A DNA stretch of 64,000 nt from Branchiostoma floridae. Taxonomy: Eukaryota; Chordata; Leptocardii; Amphioxiformes; Branchiostomatidae. The stretch lies in NCBI RefSeq assembly GCF_000003815.2, contig NW_023365714.1, forward strand, positions 670,895 through 734,894. The letters run 5' to 3'. Below are positions 11,685 to 23,600 of this stretch, piece after piece. Made by a program: the position numbers and the translations under genes. How positions within the stretch are numbered: position 1 is the stretch's first letter; every line of letters starts with the position of its first letter. The notes beneath the pieces were generated by a model. That model worked only from the letters and a program-made list of their open reading frames with translations. It had not been told where the DNA came from and did not search any database.

Positions 11685-14600
11685 CTGGGGGGAGGGAGGC
11701 AGAGATAGTCAACATTAACTACTACAAACATACACCAACACAAACATCGTCGTCTTGATGTACGCCTGGAGGGTCTCAAGGAACACTTCCTGCATCTTTT
11801 CTACGGTGTGGTGGTCGCTCACATCAGCCCGGTCCGGGGGGTGGGGCAGAGATCGTCAACATTAACTACCACAAACATACACCAACACACACACACACAA
11901 AGATACATCAACACACACACAAACATACACCAGCACAAACATCGTAGTCTTGATGTACGCCTGGAGCATCTCAAGGAACACCTCCTGCATCTTTTCTACG
12001 GTGTGGTGGTCGCTTACATCAGCCCGGTCTGGGGGGAGGGGGGGTGGATTGGGAGATATTCAACATTAACATAAACAACAAACATACACACACAAAGACA
12101 GACATAGACAGACAGACACACACACAAAAGCTCACAAACACTTCCTGCACCTTCTGGCCACAATAGTCTACTTACTCAAACCATTTATATACACCAGGGC
12201 TAGATTGCTCATTTCAGGAAAAGAATATGGACCATGTCAATTCCACAATACATTACTGTACTATTTGTGCAGTCCCTCACCCATCCACAAGGTGGCACTG
12301 CTGCATGGCTAACTACCCAGCAAGGCCCCCTAGCACCCACCTGGGGAGAGCACGATGATGGAGGCCAGGATGGCGTAAGCCGTGTCATCGATGTGGACGT
12401 TCCTGATTCTCTTGGAGAAATCGTACATCGGATTCACCAGCTCCGTCAACCCTGCAGGGGGCAAAGGGCAGAGGTCAATCAAGGCCCCCTACACCTACCC
12501 GGAGAGAACACTTTTCTAAATGTTTCCTTAAGTTTTCTCAAACATGATTTCGGATGTACAAGGTACATTCTAAAGACTGTATTCAGGTTTCTGTGATTGG
12601 TACGTCACTGAATAAAGAGACTCTTCTTACACAAGCATTGCTTTATCCTCATCGACGTTTCGGTGACTGTCTGTCACCTTCCTCATTGCAATTCTGACTC
12701 TGAAACGTTGGTTAGAATAAAGCATTGGTTGTGTAAAAAGAGTCTCTTTATTCTGTATTTATGTTTCCATTTTCCTTACCTGCGTGTTTGAAGTTGTGTC
12801 TGCTGTACGGGAGCCCATTCCAGAAGTACAACATGTCCATCTTTTCATCGTATCTCCTGGCAACGTCCAGAACCAGAATCTGTAGAACAGAACAGAACAC
12901 AACAGAACAAATGTTAGCTGCAATGCACAACTAAACAGCTAGGGGGCAGTGCTGACACACAACATGCCCATTTTCTCATCGTATCTCCTGGCAACATCCA
13001 GAACCAGAATCTGTAGAACACAACAGAACATAAGTTAGCTGCAATGTGTAACTAAACAGCTAGGGGGCAGTGCTGACATACAACATGTCCATTTTCTCAT
13101 CGTATCTCCTAGCAACTTCCAGAACCAGGATCTACAGAACACAACAGAATAGAACAGAACACTTGTTAGCTGCACTGCATATTTAAATTGCTAGGTGGCA
13201 TGCATGGCCTTTCCAGAATACAACATGTCAAAAAGAAGCAAGGAGATTTCCTTTTCTCGATGACTGATGACGATCCAATCCTCCCGTGTAAGTCTGAAGA
13301 ACCCAGGGATCGTCTTACAGAAATTCTAAGATAAGAAAGGCGGAGGTTTCCTTACCTCGATGGCTAAAGACTTAAGGAGGTTTCCTTACCTCGATGGCTG
13401 AAGACTTAAGGAAGTTTCCTTACCTCGATGGCTGAAGACTTAAGGAAGTTTCCTTACCTCGATGGCTGAAGACTTAAGCAGCACAATCTGGTCCTCCCGT
13501 GTGAGTCTCAGAAACCCCGGGATCCGCTTGCTGAACTCCACGATGGCCTGCACCCCCAGGATGGTCAGGTCTGTGAAGTGGGAGAACCTCGCCTCTGCTG
13601 CCTCCTTCGACTGGTCTGAGTCATTCGGCCACGGCTGAGGGGAACAAACAGAGCTTTGATTAATAAAGAATTTGTAAAAATAATACTACAATCACATCAG
13701 ATGGATCAACTTTAAGAGAAGCTCTTAATGTTTAAGAAATAAAAATACTAGGTCAAAAACTGTCACGTGTTTAACGTAGAAATCTAAGGGTTGTGGTGTC
13801 ATATTGAAGGGACAGACGGAGTTTTCTTTGATGAAGGTCAAACATCGAGGTTAACAATACTAAAAGACAACTCAATCTCTACAACTGCATTAGTAGATTA
13901 TTTCTAACTGAGCTCTCAGGACTCCCCAAAAGGAATTATCATAAACTTACAAAGATGCCGACAACTTCAGTCAGTTTAAGTATCGAACATCAAGTTTTAG
14001 GAATACCATTTAAGGATTTTACACAAGACATTTTGTGTAGATCCTTTGAACTTCTATTAGACTTCAAAATCTTTTAATCTAATCTTTCTCAATAGTTTAT
14101 GAAATTGATTACAGCACAATTAAATACTCTAGAATGTTTAACAAAGCAATAACTAGTTCATGAAAGATTAGTGTGACAAAATTGTATGACAAGTTAAGGT
14201 AACAGTTTTCTACATTTTTGGTGCCTCAAAGGAAGGCAACAATACTGATAACTCACCGTGACCTTCTCCACGTCCTCCTTACTCGGGTGCAGGACCTCCT
14301 GAACAACCACACTCCCCCTGCCCCTCCTATACTACTCCCCCTCCTGAACACCCACACTCCCCCTGCCCCTCCCATACTACTCCTCCTCCTGAACACCCAC
14401 ACTCCCCCTGCCCCTCCTATACTACTCATCCTCCTGAACACCCACACTCCCCCTGCCCCTCCTATACTACTCACCCTCCTGAACACTCACACTCCCCCTG
14501 CCCCTCCTATACTACTCACCGTGACCTTCTCCACGTCCTCCTTACTCGGGTGCAGGACCTCCCTCTGCGCCTTCAGCAGCTGTTCTACGATCTCCGTCTG

Positions 14601-17600
14601 TTCCGGCGACATTTTCGCGGGAAGCGTTGGCGTGGCGGCCGCGGCAGGAGATGCGGGGTCCGTGCTCTGTCTGCGCAGCCGTTTCGCCTTGATCTGATCC
14701 TCCGATAACAAACCTGAGAAGAAAACGGCAGTTTTGTTTGTATGCACTGAATAATAAATAATTCACACATTCAACCATTGCTTTATTCTCACGAACGTTT
14801 CGTTGACCGTCTGTCACCTTCTTCAGGGCAATTCTGACTGGTTCACATTGTACTGCAGGACAGGTGTCGCTGCTCACAGTTCAGATGCGGTTACAAAACG
14901 TAAAGTATTTACATCAATACGTACAGACAGCTTTGTGCAAAATATTTACAATGCACATAGGTAAGATTAAAGCAATAATAATAATAATCATCTGGTGTAT
15001 GGTTCACGGAGTCTCTTTATTCAGTGACGTACCAACCTGATGAAACTATAATTCAAGGATGTTTACATGCAGCTTCAAGAGATTTGAATCATTTTCCTTT
15101 AAAGTCTTGCACAATATCAGCCCCTGCAGTTCCGAACATGATACTAGGTGGCCCAAACATATGCCACTGGGTGTTTGTCTTGCATTCAGTAGGTCATACC
15201 AAATGGTACATGCTCATCGAATGCTGCTTTCTCTACTTAGCATTCAGCACTAATGAGGAAGAGTATGGGAGTTTAAAGGAAAGCATCAGAAAATCTTCAA
15301 TTCATTATTTTCCAGTAGTTTACTCATTAAAAAGTTGATTTACGTCAATTTTTACATTAATCCGCCCAATATGACCCTGTAGACACGTTTGAACTTCGCG
15401 CTCTCCCGCCGCGCTGGCCGATGACGTAATGGCCTCGTTCTGATTGCCTGCGCGCTGACGTCACAAATCAGAATTGAAACTTCTGGCCATGCCAGCCATT
15501 TTGCTCGGTGAACCTCGGTCCCTTCGGCGGGAAATCACACCGCCATTCTGGAAGCCAGTCCGTTGTTGTTGACAATTAACTTCGTGGACCTGTAAGTCGC
15601 GTTGTGAGCTGTCTACGAAGCCATAGTCCCCGGGAGACTGAACATGAATTAGCTTGTCTGCAGCGGGTGAACCGCGCGGCGACGGGACGAAATCAAAACA
15701 ATGGTTTTTGGGGAGGTTCACGCACCGTGCCATTCTGGACTATTACAAGAGCGAGTTCGGGTCAGTTCTTACCTTCTCCTTTCCGAACAGCACAGTGATA
15801 ATTACACGTAAGCTTCCACGAATTTTGGTTGAATTCACAGTTGTAGACCTCGTTTGTTCTACTGACAACATACCCTTGATCGCTACATATCGAACAACCC
15901 CCTTTTCGCGCCGAAACAGATAGCACCACAACTTGTACAGATCGTGCGAGTTACGCCTCGCCTCTCACTTTATTTTCTGTTTCTCGGGTAAATTATCTGG
16001 ACTGGTCGGTTTTTCAATCATGTAGCTTTGGCGGAGATTGCTGGGGGTTCATTCAAAACAAATCACGGACTCTGAAACGAAGCCGACATTTCGCGCCATT
16101 CACAATGCCGGCCTGTGTTGTATGTAAAAACAACAATGCTGTATGTATGTTTCGGCGCGGAAGGGGGATCGTTCGATATGTAGCGATCAAGGGTATGTTG
16201 TCAGAGAATGATTTTTTTAATGTCCCTGCCAGTTGGACAATTGTGAATTCAACCAAAATTCGTGGAAGCTTACGTGTAATTATCGCTGTGCTGTCCGGAA
16301 AGGAGAAGGTAAGAACTGACCCGAACTCGCTCTTGTAATAGTCCAGAATGGCACGGTGCGTGAACCTCCCCCACCACCATTGTTTTGATTTCGTTCCGTC
16401 GCCGCGCGGTTCACACGCAGGCAAGCTTATTCATGTTCAGTCTCCCGGGGACTATGGCTTCGTAGACAGCTCACAATGCGACTTACAGGTCCACGAAAGT
16501 AATTTTCAATGACAACAAACTGAACTCCAGAATGGCGGGGTGATTATTTACCGCTGAGAGGACCGAGGTTCACCGAGCAAAATGGCTGGCTAGAAGTTTC
16601 GGATCCGTGACGTCATATACAATCTCAGACGATCAGAACGAGGCCATTACGTCATCGGCCAGCGCGGCGGGGAGAGGAGGAGAGCGCGAAGTTCAAACGT
16701 GTCTACAGGGTCATATTAGGCGGATCAATGTAAAAATTGACGTACATCAACTTTTTAATGAGTAAACTACTGGAAAATAAAGAATTGAAAATTTTCTGAT
16801 GCTGTCCTTTAACACACACTACTACCTGACAGTGGACTAGCCCCCTGCTGTAGTGACTTGCATAAATGTGTGGCCCAAGGGCTACAGAAATGAAGATGGG
16901 TGCCACCCCTAAGCATCTGTTGTGTACAGCAGGGGGCTGGTCCACTGGTAGTAATGTGTGTTAAACTCCCATACTCTTCCTCATTTAGTGTGAGTGCTAC
17001 CCACTCGGCCAATGTGTCGGCTTTTTTTCTTCTTTTTTTTTAATCAGGTTCGTAGGGCCATCACGGCCCATAGGGATAACTGTAGTAGCATCTCATCTCC
17101 CTATATTTATAAGTCAGAAACATCAAGCTTAGGAAAGCTTGACTTCACTGACTTAATAGGCGAAGCAGGGGTTACGAGGCTGCTCGGGAAATTCCCTACC
17201 CCATTTTGGCCGGAATGGTTTGATCCGCTCACATCACCACTTTCTTTAACTTGTTTATATTTCTTTTTTCTTCTTTGTTGTAGAATTCTCCTTTTCACTC
17301 AGCCAAGCAAGTTTGGTTGAACTTCTTAATTCTGTGTGTGTTTGTTGTAACTACTTTAAATGCAAGTTTGTGGGGATTTAATTTCGCTGTAGCGGGGAAA
17401 AGGACTTTTCGCGGTGGTTTTAAGTTCGCGGTAGCAACATGCACTGTTGTCTCTTACTGCTATGGAAAATGTTCGCGGTGGTTTTAAATTCGCCGTGAAG
17501 CAGCCACCGCGAAGACCGCGAACATTAATCCACCGCGAAAGTTTCTGCATTTACAGTAACTTAAAGGAAAGGGACTCACATTCCTCGAGCATGCCGACCT

Positions 17601-20600
17601 CCCTGCACTTCCTTAGCCGACACTCCTGACACTTCCTCCTCATGTACATGTCCATCTCACACTTCCCGCCGTACTTGCACTTGTACACTGCGTTCTTCGT
17701 AATGCTGCGACGGAAAAACCCTGCAACACAAGGGTCAGGGGTTAGGGGTGAAAGGTCATGTACATGTCCATCTCACACTTCCCGCCGTACTTGCACTTGT
17801 ACACCGCGTTCTTCGTAATGCTGCGACGGAAAAACCCTGCAACACAAGGGTCAGGGGTTAGGGGTGAAAGGTCATGTACATGTCCATCTCACACTTCCCG
17901 CCGTACTTGCACTTGTACACCGCGTTCTTCGTGATGCTGCGGCGGAAAAAACCTGCAACACAAGGGTCAGGGGTTAGGGGTGAAAGGTCATGTACATGTC
18001 CATCTCACACTTCCCGCCGTACTTACACTTGTACACAGCATTTTTTGTGATGCTGCGACGGAAAAAACCCTGCACAGTGACACACAAAGGTCATAGGTTA
18101 AGGATGCAAAGGTCAAAGGACAGAGGTCAAGGCCCATGTGAGATCTAATGTGACATCCTTGCCATTCTGAACTGTCACCTTCGCAGTCTGTATGACATTA
18201 CACGCTGGTCAAACACCCAGGACTGTAAAAACTTTGAAGTGATCCCCTAACCACTGAACATTGGTTTGAGACCCACAAATTGTAGTAATACCTAGCCACT
18301 CAGAATGTTGTAGGGATACCTAGATAATCAGAACATTGTAGCCATACCTAGCCAGTAGCCACTCAGAACATTGTAGTGATACCTAGCTAATCAGAATGTT
18401 GCAGTGAAACCTAACCTGTCAGAACGTTGTAGTGATACCAGTGTAACACTCACCCTTGCATCCCTCGCAGCTGAGAACGTTGTAGTGATACCCTGTAACA
18501 CTCACCCTTGCAGCCCTCGCAGCTGAGAACGTTGTAGTGATACCCGGACGCCCGGTCGCCGCAGACCCGACATAGCTCCGGCTCCGTCAGCCTGGGCGCC
18601 GGACCCTTCTTCCGCTTGACAGGGATGTTCTCGAAGCTGCCGTTGCAATCCTGCGCGGCGACCAGCAGCGCGCCGGGGTCGCCCTTTATCGTACTGTGCA
18701 CCGGCTCAGGTAACGACACTGTGGCGGGAGGGAAGTGAAAGTTAGTGAAAGTGATGATGCAATCCTGCGCGGCGACCAGCAGCGCGCCCGGGTCGCCCTT
18801 TATCGTACTGTGCACCGGCTCTGGTAACGACACTGTGGCGGGGGACAGGAAGGGAAAGTTAGTGAAAGTGATGTCAAAATTCAGCTCACAATCCTGCACA
18901 TCTCAGGTGTACAGATCAGAGAAAACAGAGATTCTCCTGTCTGCACACTGTAATGTTCTCCTCAAGCTGAATAATAAAGAAATATCTGACGAAACCAGCT
19001 CAGGGGGAACGATACTCAGGTGGGAGAAAGAGAAAGTGAAAATCTGAGTGAAAGTGATCTTTAACCAGTTCAGCTCACTGAAGACCTAGCAAATCTTCTA
19101 CTGGTCATGACAAAAGAAGAAGGACATCATATACAGTATTTACACTATAATTACAGGTTCATTGTATTAGGGGAAATTCCCCTAGCTCTTTATGACAAGA
19201 AAGTTGTACAGTGGACCACGGCTTAATATTCTGTCCTAAGGACTGCAACCCTTTCCAGCAGCGAGCAAGTCAGGCGAGTGACAACAGCCAGGATTCGAAC
19301 TCCGAACCTTTGGTCCTGAGGCAGGGTCACCTAGCCTAAACCACAGGACTACACACGCACCTGCAGTGTTACTAAACAGCAAGGAACTGTCCAAATATTC
19401 CAACATCTGCAGGAAACCAGAATCATCATGTGTGTGAATGGATCTCCTCATGATGGGATAAAGAGGAACCTTCAAAGCTCAGCGCAGATTAAACGGTACA
19501 ACCACAACCTGTTCAGTTACTCTGGAGTCACTTACACCACAGGACTACACAGTGTCACGTACCTGTGATGTCACTAAACACCAACGAACTGTCCAAATAT
19601 TCCAACATCTGTAGGAAACCAGAATCATCATGTGTGTGAATGGATCTCCTCATGATGAAATAAAGAGCAACCTTCAAAGCTCAGCGCAGACTACTCAGCC
19701 GTACAACCACGAACTGTTCAGCTACTCTGGAGTCTGCAGAATATAGGAACTATCCTGTCTACAGACGTTCTTATAAAGCTGAAATAAACACGGCACAAAC
19801 ACCACACAATCAGTTTAACTCACTGTAGCTATGGAAACCATGATGGAACTATCCTGTCTACAGTCGTTCTTATGAAGCTGAAATAAACACGGCACAAACA
19901 CCACACAATCAGATTTACTCAATGTAGCTATGGAAACCGTGACTGTACATATTTGGCACAAACAATTCCACACTAAAGTGTTGCAGCAGAAACTGATGAT
20001 TCTTCTTTTCTACAATTATCTCTGAGATTGGAACTCGACCCTCCACCCTGCAGCTGTGGTTGCTTAGCAACACGCCCACAGACATGTACAGACCTTCGAA
20101 CATATGTGATGTTGTTTAAAGCCTTCTATAATTGTTGATTAATCTGCAAGGCATTTCACATCTGCTGCATTAGCTGGCCTCTTCATGTTGTAAATTGCAT
20201 TGAAAAGACGACAGAATAAAGCCGACATACTTATAATTATTATTTTACATGAACGCAGGCTTCTCTAGTTTGACTCTATTATAACATCAAACATTACACA
20301 AGACCCCAGGCTATAGATAGCCTTTCAGCAACACTACAACATGTATACTAATGATATCAAACGGTATCCCAAACAAGCCTGAGCTCTTGGTATAACTCAT
20401 TAGAAAGACACACTCCACTCTAGTTCACATCTATTCTGATCAAATATCATACGCGATCCCAGGTCACTGATAGCCACTCTACAACACTATAAATGATATC
20501 AAAGGCACAGAAACAGTGTCTGAAATCAGCCAGCTCTAAGTATTTTTCATTAGAATTTAAGACACACTCCACTTCAGTTCACATCTATTCTGATCAAATA

Positions 20601-23600
20601 ACATACGAGACCCCAGGCCACAGATAGCCTAGTTTCTACGACTACAAACGGACATCAAACGCACAAAAACTCTTGTCCAACTCATGCTGCTCTATTCTTA
20701 TTAATTAACTTTTCATCAGGAAGGACACACATATAAACACGTCTCATCCAGGCAACCTGGCTTGGAGCCATCCAACTGGTCCAAACACTTGTCAAGATTT
20801 CTACTAGTAACGAAGACGAAAATTATTCTACCACTGACAGCACAAACGTACATGTAGTCGACTAAAACTATCATCTACCAAATGTCTGACAGATAATTCA
20901 ATACACATGAATCTGGTGAATATGACGTCCCTTTCATACTGAAACAGTAGTTGTAGTACAGACAGTGAAAATAGCCACACCTCCACAGAACGAGTGACCC
21001 CAACCGTGAACGCCGTGAAGAGATGTCCAGAGTTGAACCGTAGAGTTACCATACAGCTGAAGCCTTCCTGCCATTATCATACATGAGCAGCCTGTCTTCC
21101 AGCCCTAACTCCAAAAACCACTTCATAACAACATCATGCACACATCTCCTGCACCAGTCAGGGCAGGAGAACTTCAAAGAGAGGACACATCAATGAAACC
21201 ATGGCAACCAGCCTCTTGGTCAGGTGACCGTGGCAACAGGCTTCGTGGTTATGCAACCATGACAACCGGCTTTCTGTCCGCACACTCCGGTCACGAGTGA
21301 GATTATGGGATATTGTGACAACCGTAATCTTGTGTAATACTGTCAAACCTACAATTTGGTTCTTTCTCAAATTAACTGAAGTTGGTGGTCGTTTTATTTT
21401 CAGGGCACTGAGGCCACATACAGGTACACAGGGGGCCATAACCATTCTATTTTATAGATATCTTGGCTGTTTCCTGGGCTTTAAGAAATACATGTAGGTG
21501 CTAACTTTTTATATCAACTTAAAAACAGAGCCTGTTTGCTGTGGGTACCAACAGTTTGTACTGTCTACCCTTCTCCCTCACCTACAGTACCCAGGGATCG
21601 AAATCCTTTTTTTTTTGCTACATGCAAAATTGCAAGTTGGCAAAAATTTTATGTGCAATTTGAAAAATTTACATGCAAAATACAACTAGTCTATACTGCA
21701 ATGATCTAGCCAGCATCCGTCATTCTGTCCTTTGGCGGCAAGGAAAAAGAAAGATTTCCATATATTGTTCTGTCTAAGAGTAGGGTGTCTAATTCCTCAG
21801 TATTTTTACTATGGGCCAGGTATTTTCAACATGCAAGATTGCAAGTTTAGAATATTTTTACGTGCAAATCTCGAAAATTACGTGCAAATTGCAAGTTAAG
21901 TATGTGTATTTCGAACCCTGGTACCGCTATAGTCAATGTCATTCACCAGCACCATTCAGAAGCAGACATTGTCAGAGTTAAACTCTAACTACATGTAGTC
22001 CCTATCAGCATTTATGATATGTATGAGATGGGGTCAGGTTTCATGTTTATTTTTCACCCAACAAAGCAACAGCAAGTTCTCACCTCCTGGCTTGTGTTGC
22101 ATTGTTGCCACAAAAGACGGTAAACCAGTAACGAGTACAGGGTTGAACAAGTTTTCTAAAATCCACTTGTCCTATCGGGCAAGCACATAAAAAATGTACT
22201 TGCCCGAACCAATTTTTCACTTGCCCAAAATTCAAATGTCACTGTAGCATATGCATTTTCACTTCCAGCAATGGAATTCTCTGTAGACAATTGCTTGATG
22301 TCATGACTGTAAAAAGTAACAAGTACATGTATATCAAAATTGCACTAAAATCAATGGAAAAATCTTACTTGCCCGATCGGACAAGTGGGGTAGGACATGC
22401 ACTTGCCCGAACAGCACTTTCACTTGCCCTGGACAATAGGGCTAGTGGACTCTTTATCCCTGGAGTAAGGGATAGAAAAATGGTAGCCATACAGCTATAA
22501 CTCTCAGTGTGCGAAAGGTGGAAGCCTGACTAACGTATGATGTCATTGTTTAGTACAGTCTGACACTGTTTATATAACAACAATGCAAAACAGGATATCA
22601 TAATACATGGACGGGAGCTGAAAGAAAAGGATTGTTTTGGCTGACTGCATAATTATCATTATTGGAAAAACAAGCAGCCTTCAACAACATAAAAGATATT
22701 ATCTAATATTTATTGGTTTGGCTGTTCAGCACGCACAGCCAGGGCTGCCCAACTTGCCTGTGGCTATTACAAAGGGCTAACCCTGCTGACTGAGACAAGG
22801 ACGATACAAAACGAACATTATGGACAAAATAACTATCAATAACAATATTCTAAGTGCATAAAATCATAATAGGAAAAATAGTTGATATTTCTGCCCACCT
22901 AAAACTTGTGAAATGGGCAACCAAAACAGCTGACATCTCAAATCAGTTTCACCCTGTCAGTTTGTGACCTATATCTGTTTAAAGTAGGTCAGGTAAAACT
23001 CAGGTGACAATGCTGTACACAAACACCTGTAACCTACAGGTGTACACCCATCCACACACCTGGACAGGTGTAACAAGGTGTGCGTGTTTGGTGATAGGTA
23101 AAAGGTACACACGTCTCCACACCACACAAGCCACAGGACAGGCTGACACAGTCAAGTGGTTACACTTGGAAATTGGATACAAATGTTACGAAATAAACTG
23201 CTACCTCGTCTCGCAGACAGTTCTGTAGTAGTTGAAGGACATTCTTGTTGAAATCTAGCCGATCTATTCATTACATTTTAAACATACATAATAATGTACG
23301 AGTCTGCTGTGTTTGCTTAATGCTTTCTGTTTGAATATTAGGCACGTAATATTGGAGTATTGCCAAATTGCCAAACAGAAGACTGCTGACAGAAGAAGAA
23401 AGAGACTTGAACTGCATCAAAATAATTCAGCTGTGAAACCTGCAGAAAGGCCTGCAGAAGTCTGGCTGGTCTTGTTGCACACAGGCGGGCCCTTCTGCGG
23501 TGAACATTACAACATTTAAGTGTATGATGAAACTGAGAGCTAACCTCTGACCTCACGACCGGACCACGATTAAATACAACAGTCTTTTGTGTATATTATT

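Larger units (their letters stand above)
17721..18130 (-). repeat. 116-bp tandem array copying the 5' part of LXR exon 17580-17720
   Basis: Three intronic units (exon parts about 17755-17836, 17871-17952, 17987-18072) follow the exon. Period is exactly 116 bp for the first steps. Each holds about 28 codons from the acceptor ([12 protein letters not shown]...) and intronic DNA with nuclear-receptor half-sites. Eleven synonymous, no replacement differences; the last unit has one extra base in the T-run, breaking its frame. All keep an acceptor AG; none has a donor. Confidence 0.92.
19361..19760 (-). repeat. Roughly 200-bp tandem duplication carrying the 46-nt LXR exon
   Basis: 19361-19500 and 19563-19710 are near-identical, including the exon, its upstream acceptor and the sequence to agcgcaga. 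A second duplication (about 106 bp) follows at 19745-19940 (ggaactatcctgtctacag, two copies). Confidence 0.85.

Noticed and set aside
14218-14697. 159-codon plus-strand ORF with TPPAPPILL repeats
   Set aside because: Antisense to the LXR exon 14520-14713 and the 40-bp minisatellite beside it; the minus strand encodes the conserved receptor sequence.
16105-16338. [11 protein letters not shown]... ORF as a THAP-type zinc finger of a P-like transposase
   Set aside because: The start resembles M-P-x-C-x-x-C, but the later C-x2-H and the AVPTIF-type motif are missing, and joining the nearby donor and acceptor in phase gives a stop.
11443-18718. FXR rather than LXR identity
   Set aside because: Finger II resembles FXR, but the ligand-binding domain and the last helix (LLSEIWDV) match LXR far better; FXR ends LLCEIWDV with a different helix 1.
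19236-19475. 79-codon ORF as an independent small gene
   Set aside because: It runs through the candidate 46-nt LXR exon and its intronic flanks; the splice-site layout, repeated in the tandem copy, explains it better.
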